From Megascapheus bottae (Eukaryota; Chordata; Mammalia; Rodentia; Geomyidae), in assembly GCA_024803745.1 (NCBI GenBank), contig JANJXV010001732.1, positions 18,628 to 82,627 on the forward strand: a stretch of DNA of 64,000 bases, given 5' to 3'. The number at the start of each line of letters is the position of its first letter. Position 1 is the stretch's first letter. Positions 30,876-41,416 of the stretch are shown here, in pieces. Made by a program: the position numbers and the translations under genes. Under the pieces are notes generated by a model. It was not told the origin of the DNA. It did not search any database and saw nothing but the letters and a program-made list of their open reading frames with translations.

Positions 30876-31092
30876 TCCACAAGTGGCTCACTCCTGCCGT
30901 CCCAGCTGCTTGGGAGACTGAGATCTGAGGGTCAATGGCACAAAGCCCTCCCAGGCAGGAAAATCTTTAAGAATCTTATTTCCAATTAGCTACCAAAAAT
31001 CTAGAAGTAGAGCTGTGGCTCAAAGGGTAGAGGTATCAGCTTTGAGTGACAAAGCTAAGGGAAAGAAGCCTTGAGTTCAAGGTCTTACCCAG
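30876..31092 (+). mobile_element. SINE type B
   Basis: ACAAGTGGCTCACTCCTGCC, GCTGCTTGGGAGACTGAGATC, linker CTTATTTCCAATTAGCTACC, right unit GAGCTGTGGCTCAAAGGG to GAGTTCAAGGTC. Complete but diverged. Confidence 0.85.
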
Positions 31093-31194
31093 GGTGAGAT
31101 TGATTGGAGCACAGTATACCTGTGTGGACATATAATCACAAACTTCCTTCCTGTATCACTACTATAAGCCAATAAAGATAATTACCAACACCCA

Positions 31195-31265
31195 CATAAG
31201 TGCCGGCAGAATGTGGGCCTAGCAAGTGTGAAGCCCTGAATTCAAATCTCAGCATCACCAAAAAT
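31195..31265 (+). mobile_element. ID-like fragment
   Basis: GCCTAGCAAGTGTGAAGCCC and CTGAATTCAAATCTCAGCATC match the 3' two thirds of an ID-like unit, ending in A-rich sequence. Confidence 0.55.
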
Positions 31266-31471
31266 CATATTCCCCAACTCTTGTTTTTCACCATGACTTT
31301 ACCTAGCCGTACATAGATAGTTGGTTAATTTTTTTTTCTTTTCTGGATGATTTCATTTTCTTTCTTCAGCAATCCTCCAGGGATTTGGTGGTTATGGAAC
31401 CTACAGATGCCTGCCCATGTCCTGTGGTATTCATAGCGTAGACTCTGTGCACCCATGCCAGGCCTCGCCTT

Positions 31472-31612
31472 CTTTAGATCCTGGCTCCAGTTCCCCAATA
31501 TGCAACTTTAGGAACATTATTTCATCTCTCTGTGACTCAGTTTCCTCATGTGCAAGATGAGGATGGTAACATCAGATCGCCCTTAAGCAGAGTTGCAAAT
31601 AAATACTCTGTA
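31472..31612 (+). mobile_element. MIR
   Basis: TGCAACTTTAGGAACATTATTTC, CTGTGACTCAGTTTCCTCATG, GCAAGATGAGGATGGTAAC: clear MIR order through the conserved core. Confidence 0.78.
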
Positions 31613-31714
31613 AAATTGGATACAAATGAGATGTTTAACTCACTGTTACTTTACTCAGGCTTTCCAGTAAATGTAAGTGATCAGAGACAATCTCTTGTAT
31701 TTAGATCCTGACAA

Positions 31715-31978
31715 CCTTTGTTTTTTGATGCCAGTCTTGAGGCTTGAACTGGGAGTCTGGATGCTGTTCCTGAGGGGATGTTTTTGTTTGTTTGTTTTTT
31801 TCTCAAGCTACTTGCTATACCACTTGAGTTACAACTCTGCTTCTAGTTTCTTGTTGATTGAATGGAGCTAAGAGTCTTATGGACTTTGCTACCCTGGTTG
31901 GCTTCGAACTGTCATGCTTAGATCTCAGCCTCCTGAGTAGCTCGAGTTACAGATGTGAGCCGCTGGCGCTGGGCTTAG
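31715..31978 (-). mobile_element. SINE type B
   Basis: Minus-strand copy: right unit with a (GTTT)n insert at 31783-31802, linker region near 31850-31880, head AGCCTCCTGAGTAGCTCGAG at 31927-31946 and GAGCCGCTGGCGCTGG at the 5' end. Confidence 0.85.
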
Positions 31979-32146
31979 ACCTTGACAAGGTTTAAGCAAG
32001 TCAGGTTTCAATCTCATTTCAGGGAGCCAAAGGATTCTGATCTTTCCTGACAGTTTGGAAATCTCTCTTGCTTATCTCAAGCAAACACTTACATGATCTT
32101 ACTGCATAAATGCTTGGTTTTAAAATTTTCCCTGATAAATTGCATT

Positions 32147-32164
32147 AAAAATTTATGCGTTAAT
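32147..32164. repeat. Target-site duplication of L1 (left)
   Basis: AAAAATTTATGCGTTAAT matches 33158-33175 at 16 of 18 positions. The junction reads TT/AAAAA, the canonical L1 endonuclease preference. Confidence 0.93.
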
Positions 32165-33157
32165 CAAAACAACTCTCCAGTTAGAATTGCCAGGATCAAA
32201 AAAACTAATAACGACAGATGCTGGAGGGGATGTGGCCAGGAGGGATCACTACTACACTGTTGGTGGGAGTGCAAACTCCTTCAACCACTATGGAAAGCAG
32301 TGTGGCAGTTCCTCAAGACTAAACATAGAACTCCCCTATGACCCAGCAATTCCACTACTTGGCATTTACCCAACCACCCAGAAACAAGGACATACTAAAC
32401 CCACTAGCACAACAATGTTCATTGCAGCACTATTCACCATAGCAAAGATATGGAACCAACCTAGATGTCCCTCAGTTGATGAATGGATCAACAAGATGTG
32501 GTATTTGTACACAGTGGAATTCTATACTGCTGTCAGAAAGAACGACATCGCCCCATTTGTAAGGAAATGGAAAGACTTAGAAAAAATCCTATTAAGTGAA
32601 GTAAGCCAGACTCAAAGGAACTTAGGCTCAATGGTTTCCCTCATTCGTCATAATCAGTAGAAACCTTGGGCTCTACTAGCAGAGATCTGCAATAGAGCAA
32701 AATCTTGATACATAAGTCCATACAGTATGATGTTAAATGAAAGGACCTCTAGGATATAGAAACAAAAGCCATATAATGAGTGATTGTTGTCCTTATTGTA
32801 CTATGTTATCCATACAGTATGACGCTAAATGAAAGGACCTCTAGGATATAGAAACAAAAGCCATATAATGAGTGATTGTTGTCCTTAATGTACTGTTATC
32901 TCTCATCTCTTTTGCTGTCCCTTGGTTATCTCATATTGTTACAGTATTTCGCTTTGTTATCTGATATATTGGATATATGCATATTTGGTTATTTGAAATT
33001 GGATAGGGAAGGGGGGAAAACAAGATGAGGAGTGAGGGTGGAGAGGAGGGAAATGGGGACCAAGACATGAGAAAGGGTATCAATGTATGTGAAGTAATGC
33101 ACCTTCTATCTGGCGAATATAATGTGACCCTTCGATTAATTACAATAAAAATATATG
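32165..33157 (+). mobile_element. LINE-1 3' fragment with ORF2 C-terminus and TSD
   Basis: 993-bp, 5'-truncated L1, the longest young copy here. Coding part 32165-32660: first frame with [20 protein letters not shown] and PLWKAVWQFL, then a 2-nt deletion near 32310 shifts into a second frame with ELPYDPAIPLLGIYP, MFIAALFTIAKIW and CPSVDEWINKMWYLYTVEF, stop at 32658-32660. This is the C-terminal, cysteine-bearing region of the L1 reverse transcriptase protein. The 3' UTR (32661-33157) holds a 92-bp tandem duplication, a G-rich tract (33003-33060) and the AATTACAATAAAAA end. It lacks the endonuclease, the reverse transcriptase core and a promoter, so it is dead. Confidence 0.97.
32719..32900. 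repeat. 92-bp tandem duplication in L1 3' UTR
   Basis: Unit one 32719-32810, unit two 32811-32900. They differ by TGTTAAA/CGCTAAA, TTATTG/TTAATG and a 2-nt deletion in unit two. The related copy at 8540 has a single unit. Confidence 0.95.
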
Positions 33158-33280
33158 AAAAAATTATGCATTAATTATGCAAAATGGCCATTCCTGGTAA
33201 TATAAATAGGCAACCATCTTTGGTGAATGTGTTCTGGTTTCCTCTCTTTCTGGCTTCCCATTGTGTCTGGTTTTTGTCAA

Positions 33281-33282
<2 letters not shown>

Positions 33283-33325
<43 letters not shown>
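33283..33325. repeat. (GT)n microsatellite
   Basis: About 21 uninterrupted GT units. Confidence 0.97.
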
Positions 33326-33331
<6 letters not shown>

Positions 33332-33357
33332 TCTCTGTCACATGAAACTAAGACACA

Positions 33358-33596
33358 GGAGCCAGGCACTGATGGCTCACCCCTGTAATCCTAGCTCCTC
33401 AGGAGGCTGATATCTGAGGATCTCAGCTCAGTGCCAGCCAGGGCACAAAAGTCCATGAGACTTATCTCCAGTTAACCACTGGAAAAACCAGAAGTAGTGC
33501 TGTGGCTCAAGTGGTACGCTCTCGTGCTGAAGAGCTCAGGAACAGAGCCCAGACCCAGAGTTCAAGCTCCAAGACCCCCTCCCTGCTACACACAAA
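33358..33596 (+). mobile_element. SINE type B with TSD
   Basis: Complete element: head GGCTCACCCCTGTAATCCTAG, linker CTTATCTCCAGTTAACCACTGG, right unit TGCTGTGGCTCAAGTGG to GAGTTCAAGCTCC, A/C-rich tail. Short duplication AAGACACA at 33350-33357 and 33597-33604. Confidence 0.92.
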
Positions 33597-33648
33597 AAGA
33601 CACATGTGTGTTGTTTATGCATATGCATACTCATATGCAGATTAGTCG

Positions 33649-33649
<1 letters not shown>

Positions 33650-33724
<75 letters not shown>

Positions 33725-33774
33725 ACCTACCTACCTACCTACCTACCTGCCTACCTGCCTACCTACCTGCCTAT
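33650..33774. repeat. Compound tetranucleotide (GTCT)n(CTGC)n(CTAC)n
   Basis: About eight GTCT units, then about nine CTGC units, then CTAC units with CTGC interruptions. Frames through it give Cys-Leu-Ser and Pro-Thr-Tyr-Leu repeats with no independent coding support. Confidence 0.97.
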
Positions 33775-33779
33775 ATCCC

Positions 33780-34370
33780 AAACCTTGGAACTGGCCTCTT
33801 TTTCCCTGCAAATATGCATCACAAACCTGCCAATGTGTATTTGGAAAAGGGTTCTGTTTGGGAGGCTCTCTCTCCAGACTTAAAACAACAACAAAATCTC
33901 ATTTAATATTATCCATTTGTACTATCATCTTTGTTGTCTCTTTCTTTTTAAGAACTCAGCCATCCCTGAGGTCACTCACCTTTCATCTCTGCTTTTCAAT
34001 TTTCTTCCAGGCTTTTATTTCCATTGACAATCTTAGTTGTTACCTAGCAATTTGAATCAGGGTGTTCAGCCTCTGAGATTTTTCAAGAGAATTGCACCCT
34101 TGATAATAAGCATTGGTTGACAGGCCCCACTTTTGGTCTGCATTGTTTGATGATGAGGGGAGAAAATAAAATATAAAAAGCAAGCCTAATCCTAGTGTAT
34201 TCTTTTGGGTCATTCTCCTATTAATTTCTCTTTGGGAAGAGGATCTATTTGCTTCATCTGAGGGAAGGATTCTTGACAAAAATGTTTTTGTTTTTTTGTT
34301 CAGAGTAGATTAGAAATGGATTTTTGAAGACACCAAGCCAGTATCAACAAGAACCTGTCACCTTGAGGTT
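33780..34370. other. Unassigned unique sequence
   Basis: No repeat, exon or RNA gene recognised. Confidence 0.4.
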
Positions 34371-34371
34371 A

Positions 34372-34373
<2 letters not shown>

Positions 34374-34419
<46 letters not shown>
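34374..34419. repeat. (GT)n microsatellite
   Basis: About 23 uninterrupted GT units. Confidence 0.97.
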
Positions 34420-34421
<2 letters not shown>

Positions 34422-34514
34422 ACCCAGTAACTTTTTGACCTCTACAATCTATTTTTGAAAAATGTCTTCCACACAGGTGACATATTTGGACCACCTGGTA
34501 AAAACTCATTTTTT

Positions 34515-34645
34515 TTTATTTGACAGCTTTAATATGTCAGGCATTCTGTTGTCAACATTTTGTTATCAGATGGGTCATGTTTGTTGGCAGTGGGAGCTTA
34601 CAAACTAATGAAGAAAATAAGGAAGGAAATGAGCTCTGGAGTTAA
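34515..34645 (+). mobile_element. Possible L2 3' fragment
   Basis: TTAATATGTCAGGCATTCTG, GTGGGAGCTTACAAACTAATG and GAAGAAAATAAGGAAGG recall the L2 3' end ('gtgccaggcactgt ... ggagcttacattctaatgg'). Diverged. Confidence 0.4.
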
Positions 34646-35054
34646 GAGTTATGTGCTACCAGAAGGTACATGAGGAAGGTACCAGAATCTAGAAATAATT
34701 GCCACCACCACCCTAATTCTCCAAAAAACCTGGGGGGGTCTGACAGTTACATTAAAGTTTTCAAGCCAGGGAAAATTAGCTACAGAAAGCTTAAATTCTA
34801 GTGATATCCAGTCTATGACAGTCCCTGTGGAACTTGCTATGTTGATTCCATGGGTGTGATGCAGGGGTGAGAGTAAGGTGGATGGAAGAAGGTAGAGAAT
34901 GAATTTCTCCCCAGTAGGCAGTGTTTATGGAGGAATTGTCCCAGCAGCTGACTATGAGAGTAGATGCATCTCCAATAGTGTTTGGATACACAGCTCTAGA
35001 TAATCACAAGAGTCTTGTCCAATAGAATTGTTTTGTTACTCAGCTCTAAGATAA

Positions 35055-35185
35055 TGACAGGCTTACAAGTCAGGCCTGATGGTAGGAAAAGAAGCCCAGG
35101 TCCAATCCTTTCTTACTGGCTGTGTGCCTTTGGGGTTAGTGACAACCTTTTTGAGTTTACTTGCCTTCAAAATATGGATAAACTA
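35055..35185 (+). mobile_element. MIR fragment
   Basis: GCCCAGGTCCAATCCTTTC, ACTGGCTGTGTGCCTTTGGGG and CTTCAAAATATGGATAAAC follow MIR order. Confidence 0.6.
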
Positions 35186-35324
35186 TTTGTTGTTGTCTGT
35201 GGTTCTAGGGAGTAAGCCTATGGTTTAGCACATACTGAGCAAACACTGTCACTTGGGCTATGTCCACAGCTTTTTTCCTTCCTCCCTTCCTCTCTCCCCC
35301 ACCTTTCCCTTTTGTTTAGCTTAT

Positions 35325-35425
35325 TTTTTTTTTAGATAAGGTCTTCTGTTTTTGACAAGGACTATATCTTCATTATCTCTTATCCCTAGCTGAAATTACA
35401 GGCATGCATCATAACCCCTGGCCCT
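35325..35425 (-). mobile_element. B1-like fragment
   Basis: TTTTTAGATAAGGTCTTCTG and GCTGAAATTACAGGCATGCATC are the two ends of a B1-like head in reverse, with a deletion between. Confidence 0.5.
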
Positions 35426-35429
35426 TTTG

Positions 35430-36175
35430 GGCCACTTTTTCATGTGACTTTCTTGGGGGATGGGGTGTGGAATGGCACAGGAGTGGCCTTCCTGGAATAA
35501 CCTGGAGGCCTCCTTACAATGAAGTCTTCTACTCTAGTTATTAAGTATTCAGGTCACTCTGAAGATCCAAGGAAGCTGTGCTGTGTGGGTAGTTTGACAT
35601 TTCTTCCAAGATTTCCTGATGCATTAATATTTGTCCCCTCACTTTGTGTTGTAATTACTGATCTAATGGATCAGAAATGGAGCCTGCTGGGACCTTCTCA
35701 TGCACACACGCACTTCCAAATTACAGCGTCCGTCAGTTGACTTCTCATCTGGAAAAAAAATGGGCAGCATGTTGCAATTCAAATATAATGCCATTTTTTA
35801 AAATAAAAGAAATGAGTACAGCACATCTTAATGAAATGAGAGGGATACTCTTTGCTCATAAGTCCAACTTGGAGGCACCTATTGTATAAACATAAAAATG
35901 CAGGTAGAGTAGATGAGTTATTTTTCTTAGCTGTATTGTCACAGGGGCAGGATGCTAACACAACCACTTTCCTTACCACGAATTACAACCCCTCCCCCAA
36001 TCCCACCATACTTGTCTATAGATACATTCCAGATCTAAGCCCTCACACTGGCTCATGGCATTTTACATTACTCACTAGTTTTATCATGTTGGTGTCATTT
36101 TGTTGACACCAATGTCAGTTTCAAAACAACTCCAAATACAGAACTTCACCCATTTTTTTTTTGAAAAAAGCTTCT
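35430..36175. other. Unassigned unique sequence
   Basis: No repeat, exon or RNA gene recognised. Confidence 0.4.
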
Positions 36176-36180
36176 CCTCT

Positions 36181-36245
36181 TAGGTGTGGCGGTATATACC
36201 TGTAATCCTAGCCATATACAGGAGGCATATATAGGATGATCATAA

Positions 36246-36306
<61 letters not shown>

Positions 36307-36447
36307 GAGACAGAGAGACAGAGAGACAGAGAGACAGACAGAGACACAAACAGACAGACCCTGTGTGAAAAAGAACTCCAAAACAAAAATCTAGGAACAT
36401 AGTTCCAGTGGTACAGTACCTGACTAGCAGTGCAAAGACCTGAGAGG
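36181..36447 (+). mobile_element. B1/ID-like SINE with internal (GA)n expansion
   Basis: Head GTGTGGCGGTATATACCTGTAATCC at 36184-36208, then a GA microsatellite, then CAGACCCTGTGTGAAAAAG and an ID-like end (CAGTGGTACAGTACCTGACTAG). The expansion sits where B1 reads 'gagaccctgtctc'. Confidence 0.6.
36248..36358. repeat. (GA)n(GACA)n microsatellite
   Basis: About 25 GA units (36248-36298), then GACAGAGA and GACA units to 36358. Confidence 0.96.
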
Positions 36448-36449
36448 AA

Positions 36450-37500
36450 ACCTAAGTATTGCCCAAAAGAAATTCCTTTCTATTTCTAGCAAAGAGTGTG
36501 TGTACTGTAGAACACATTGACCTCCTGACCACTCGGTGGAAAGGAGATGGACCGTGAGGTACAAATTCAGCCATTTCCTCAGTATGCTGTTGCTTGGGAC
36601 AAACCCACGGAACTCTTCTGAACTTCTCTCTGAAAAGTGAACAGCCATCACCAACCAAGTGGTTATGCAGACAGATAAATTGCTACCACGGACGTAATGA
36701 TATGGATATTATTATCTATTATTGATGATCTGTGATTGACAGCAGATAGATTTCTGGTATAGCAAATTTGAATTCATGTGCAGAATTAAGAGAAGCATCA
36801 AGTTTTTGAGCGAGTTTTTGGCAGCAAATGACAGAAGTGCTTACCAGGCTGTATTGCCAGTAAGGAAATTCTGTTCACAGGGTTAGGGCATCAAAGCAGA
36901 TTGGGAAGATCCCGTGTCTTATGTTTGGGGGTGAGCTTAAGACCTGCAAGCTGGGACATCACCATAGGGTTAGACAAGAAAATGATGCTTGATTATGGCA
37001 TTCCTCAGCAAACAGTGTAGCACAATAATTAAGGGGAGCGGGGCAGAATATCAAAGTGAGACTGTGACATTTTCCCTTCTGATTCCTCCTGATTTTGTAA
37101 ATTCTAAGGCTCCAGCACCTCCACTGTCCCTGTACTGTGTATTATCAGGCACTGAAATCCTTGTCTCAGAATCTCTTCTGTTGTACGAGTCATGATAATG
37201 TTGTCTATAGTTAAAGACATCTTCCCTGCAGCCTAGAGATGACACCGTGGTGTGATCAGAGCGGCATGTAAGCTAATTATCTATGGTGGAGTTTTGATTC
37301 TTACTGGGCTTTGTAATGAGAGCTTTCAGAATTCTGTTTTGTATGGTTGGAATTTCTTCTTGTGTGTCTCTATGTGCATGAGAAGGTGAAGAAAGTCGGG
37401 TGTGGAAAGGTGTCCAGGGAAATTGTAAATGGTCTCCATTCACATGCTGAACTCACTGAATGCCTCGTCAACCAGCACAGGGATGAAAGTGGAAAATCTG
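36450..37500. other. Unassigned unique sequence
   Basis: No repeat, exon or RNA gene recognised. Confidence 0.4.
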
Positions 37501-37506
37501 AGTGTT

Positions 37507-37745
37507 AGCTGGGCATCAATCACTCACACCTGGAATCCTAGATACTCAGGAGGCTGAGATCTGAGAATCCCTCCGTTTGAAGCCAGCCTGGCCAGTAAAG
37601 TCCATAAGTCTCTTATCTCTAAAGAAACCACTCCCAAAAAAGCTGGAAGTGGAGCTGTGACTCAAGTGGTACAGTACTAGCCTTGAGCAAAACACTCAGG
37701 GGCAGCACCTAGGCACTGAGTTCAAGGCCCAGAATTGGCACATAT
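37507..37745 (+). mobile_element. SINE type B
   Basis: Complete: head GCTGGGCATCAATCACTCACACC, ATACTCAGGAGGCTGAGATC, linker CTCTTATCTCTAAAGAAACC, right unit GAGCTGTGACTCAAGTGG to GAGTTCAAGGCCC. Little A tail remains. Confidence 0.88.
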
Positions 37746-37849
37746 GAAGTCTGGGTTTGTTTTCTATCTTTCAAATTTCAAATGCTATATTTTCATGTGA
37801 GAGAAGGAAAAGAGGACTACTGGCGGTCCCTATAGTCTGTCAGGACATT

Positions 37850-38325
37850 ATAAACACCATTTTACCTGAAGATGAGTGACATTATTCAGTTTGATTGTGT
37901 GGTGACCAGAAGGGCTTACATGCAAATCACGTAGGATTTGAACTACCTCGTCTGGATGGTATAAAGATAACTTGCAGATTGGTAACAAACCATTTAGTGC
38001 ATTTGTTTCAGAGTGCTGATAAAATAATAATGCCCTCTTGTTTTCAATTGGGCTATTCCTTATTAAGTAAGACTTAGGGATGTAACTACTTGATATCAAA
38101 GCAACTGTTTGGGGTTTCTTTTCAGTTGTTATCTGAGGCCTTTAAGATAGCCCTGGGACATGTAATTAATTAAATGATAGAATTAATTGATCTAATTTGG
38201 TCATTCTGATGCCAGTGAAAGCCATTCACATACGAGCAGCATTTTGGGAATGCTAATTGTTCTCGAGATTTTGGTGTACTAATCACTCAAGGCGGTGATT
38301 TCAAATGTTTTTTTCTTGTGGGTAA
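37850..38325. other. Unassigned sequence, part may be conserved
   Basis: The stretch 37970-38300 is repeat-free and rich in TAAT/ATTA cores (AATTAATTAAATG, AGAATTAATTGATC, GCTAATTGTTC). Candidate conserved non-coding element by composition only. Confidence 0.3.
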
Positions 38326-38334
38326 AACTTTTGG

Positions 38335-38935
38335 AACAAAAATTCAAAGCCTCACCAGACGCGGTCTTCACAGAGAAGTCACGGAATTAACTTCAGCAAC
38401 ATCTGGAGGAAAAGCAAAAGTAGACAGATGAGACTGCATCGAACTTAAGAGCTTCTGTGCGGCAAAAAGAAATACGTCACTGACAAAATGGAAACTTGCA
38501 AACGTGTGAGAAAATGTCTGCCAGCCCTTGGGATGCCTGTGGAAAGAAAAAAACAAAGGCCTAATTTCTGAAATACACGAAGAGCTCCTACAGTCCAATT
38601 ACCAATGCAGTGTTAACAAGTCCATTAGAAAACAGGCCAGAGACTCTGCATAGAGTTTCTCCAAGGAGCATCTAGAAATGACCAATGTGTTTATTCATTC
38701 AAGAGGGGGGGAAAAAAAAGGTTTCCAGTTACCAGTCATGAGGGAAGTGAAAAACATCAAAGCTATCAAGATCAAGGCTCAAAGCTGCCAGCCTGCTGAC
38801 ATCAGAAGACCATTGTATTTGCAAGAATGAGGATGACCTAGAGCCTTTGTATGTGGTGGAAGGAAATAGAAAATCATGTCACTGCCATGAAAAACACCAT
38901 GGAGGTTTCTTCCAGATTTCTGGGTGGCAGCATGC
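38335..38935 (+). mobile_element. Ancient LINE-1 ORF2 fragment
   Basis: GAGACTGCATCGAACTTAAGAG, CTTCTGTGCGGCAAAAAG, AAATACACGAAGAGCTCCTAC, ACCAGTCATGAGGGAAGTG and ACACCATGGAGGTTTCTTCC match, in order, the ORF2 3' coding region of old mammalian L1s. Many stops and gaps; much older than the four young copies. Confidence 0.75.
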
Positions 38936-39269
38936 TTTGCCCGCGGAACTTGGTGACTCAGAGGGCTTTCTGCATCCCATGCATTTGTTCTGAGCACTTT
39001 TAGTGGAGTGCTCCCCTTCGGTAGGTTTATCCTAGCTCATTCTTAGATATGCCATTTCCCGCCTCCTCATTCCCACTTGTGTTTTTACACAGTGTTCAGA
39101 GGACAGAAACACATCTCCCCAGGCTTTCCTTGAAGGTTCTGAAGGCTGGGAAAGTGGATTGCTTAAGTTAGTGGTAGAGTGTCTATTAGAAATAGGAGTC
39201 TTTTGCATCCTTACATAATCTCCAGTTTTCCTTCTCTACACTGAATGGATCTTTTGAAGTTCATATCAA

Positions 39270-39502
39270 ACTGGGTGCCAGTGGCTCACATCTGTAATCC
39301 TAGCTACTCGGGAGACTGAAATCTGAGGATTGCAATTTGAAGCTAGCCGGGGCAGAAAAGTCCCAGTAAAACTCTCATCCTTAGTGAACCACTCACAAAC
39401 CAGAAGTAGAGCTGTGGCTCAAAGTAGTAGATCATTAGCCTTGTGCAAAAGACGGTCAGGCCTCGAGTTCAAGCCCCACAAATGACAAGAAACAACAAAA
39501 AG
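39270..39502 (+). mobile_element. SINE type B with TSD
   Basis: Complete: head CTGGGTGCCAGTGGCTCACATC, CTACTCGGGAGACTGAAATC, linker CTCTCATCCTTAGTGAACC, right unit GAGCTGTGGCTCAAAGTAG to GAGTTCAAGCCCC. Duplication GTTCATATCAA (39259-39269) and GTTCCTATCAA (39503-39513). Confidence 0.93.
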
Positions 39503-39619
39503 GTTCCTATCAATACAGACCAGAGACCTCTGACTACTTTTCAAAGTCAGATCCTGTTACTTCTCCATAACCTTCATAAACTCTGATAATACCAAACATT
39601 TCTTGGTTTCCCCACCCAG

Positions 39620-39880
39620 ACTCATATGTCCCCTGTACTTTCAGGTAGCTGCTTCCACCAGTGTGGTGAGACCATCTTCCTCATCCTTCAAATGTCACTT
39701 CCTCTGGGAATCCTTGCCAGCTCCCCTTTGTTTCCTGACTTTTGAGCTGTTTCCTCGTTTTCCTGTTCATCTACAATGTACAGACTTATTTTTGCGAGTA
39801 TAGATTTGAGGTGTTTTGCCATAGACACAAGCTACATGAGATGAAGGATGGCTGGGCCACGGTAGCCATTCCATTGTGTG
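39620..39880 (+). mobile_element. L2 3' fragment
   Basis: CCTTCAAATGTCACTTCCTC and TGGGAATCCTTGCCAGCTCC, then TCATCTACAATGTACAGAC and CAAGCTACATGAGATGAAGG follow the end of L2 ('aaatgtcacctcctc ... ccttccctgacc ... agctccatgagggcagg'). Confidence 0.6.
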
Positions 39881-39884
39881 TACA

Positions 39885-40400
39885 CATTACACCATGCAGC
39901 CTTAAATATGCATTGAATTGGTGAACATTTTAAATGGAAGCATTGAGCTCTGATCCAAGGGGGGAGAAAAAAAAGTCTGATACCTCGTCCGGTGTCTACA
40001 GGGATTCTTTGCTCTGGTCCTGTCTTGTGTTGGGTTTCTACCTCTGGGGAGTTATCACTTGTTGCTTCTCAACTCTCACAGCTTTTCTTAAAATAATGCC
40101 ACAGCGGCAACTTCTTTTTATTGTGTGTGGAAATAAAATCTATATATTAACTAAATTCTTTGTTTCTATGAAAAGGGTCTGCTTTTGGATTTAAAGAGAA
40201 TTTGATCTGAAAAACTTGTCAATTCCGGGAAAATAAAGAGCAAAGTCTGAAAATACAAGTTTCCATAGTTTTCCTAATACATAGGAAAGCCTCGGTACTA
40301 GTTCGAATTAGCTATATTAACTAGAAAAGTAGTCTCTTGAAGATTCTCTTATGCTTAAGAATGACAGGTTTAGTCCTCATGGTGTGACTTGTTTAAATGG
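39885..40400. other. Unassigned unique sequence
   Basis: No repeat, exon or RNA gene recognised; AT-rich. Confidence 0.4.
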
Positions 40401-40403
40401 AGA

Positions 40404-40625
40404 CTCTCTCTCTCTTCCTCTCTCTCTCTCTTCCTCTCTCTCTCTCTCCCTCTCTCTCCCTCTCCCTCTCTCTCCCCCTCTCCCCCTCCCTCTCCCCTCC
40501 CTCCCTCCCTCCCTCCACCTCTCTCCCCCTCTCCCTCCACCTCTCTCCCCCTCTCCCTCTCCCCCTTCCTCTCCCCTTCCTTCTCCTCCTCCCTCTCCCT
40601 CCCTCCCCCTCTCCCCCCTCCCCTT
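40404..40625. repeat. Polypyrimidine tract
   Basis: About 220 bp of CT, CCCTCT and CTCCCC units. No SINE body is beside it, unlike the tracts at 17384 and 18958. Frames through it (up to 114 codons) are low-complexity. Confidence 0.96.
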
Positions 40626-40639
40626 CTTGCTTTGGCTAA

Positions 40640-41400
40640 TGGCAGGAAATTACAGCATGAACCATGATAAGCAATCACTTGAAATGAAATATTAGATATC
40701 AAAATGCCACCGATTCATCAAACAATTCCTGGCACTGGGGGGAACATCACCCTGATTATCATTTTTCTCAGGAATTCACTTTCTCTGCCTCTCTTTATAT
40801 CTCTGGAGAACTCTTCTTCAATTAATCCCCCAAACTTCCATTCCTAGTATCCTGTGTCTGTGACGTGCAGGGCATTCTAGTTCACCCTCTTATCCAAAAC
40901 TCTCCTCTGCCTTATTTTACGTATCCATCTTTTATAACAGCATTCCTACTGGTTGAGATAAAAGCTTTAAAAAAATCCCACCTCTATCTTTATGGTTGTT
41001 ATTTTATGCTTATGAGGGTTGTCTTGTTAATTTGTAATAAAATTGCTGAAGTAAAACTTCGAAGTGCCCTTTACAAACAAATTATAGCTCCCTCCTCTCC
41101 TCCAATACCAAAGAAGATCCATTTTTTATACAGGCTTTTCCTCTGCGTGTAAAGATTTATCTTCCTCCTCTCCAGAGCAAAGCAAGCTCTTCACTTCTTT
41201 AACTCTTCCAGATGCCCCAAGAAATGCCAGATAGTGTCTTCATTATCTTCTTAGTATAAAGGAGAGGGTTCTGTAGTAAAACGACACTTCTGGTTTATTA
41301 AATGCCAGGCTTGCGTTGCACCAAGCTATCTGCCAGCTGGCTGCATTACAGACAGCATCTCAAAGGACAGCCTTCCCCTCCTGTTCACCAGCTGGCCATG
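40640..41400. other. Unassigned unique sequence
   Basis: No repeat, exon or RNA gene recognised. Confidence 0.4.
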
Positions 41401-41416
41401 CAGCTCTAGATGGAGG

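Noticed and set aside
32187..32660. 157-codon frame as a host gene
   Set aside because: It is the frameshifted C-terminal remnant of L1 ORF2.
33497..34055. Open frames of 128 and 149 codons with Cys-Leu-Ser and Pro-Thr-Tyr repeats
   Set aside because: Two overlapping frames both stay open because the tetranucleotide repeat has no stop; no independent coding evidence.
36248..36358. CRISPR-like spaced repeats
   Set aside because: Continuous GA/GACA microsatellite with no spacers, in a mammalian genome.
40351..40702. Ser/Leu/Pro-rich frames up to 114 codons
   Set aside because: Simple-repeat translation.
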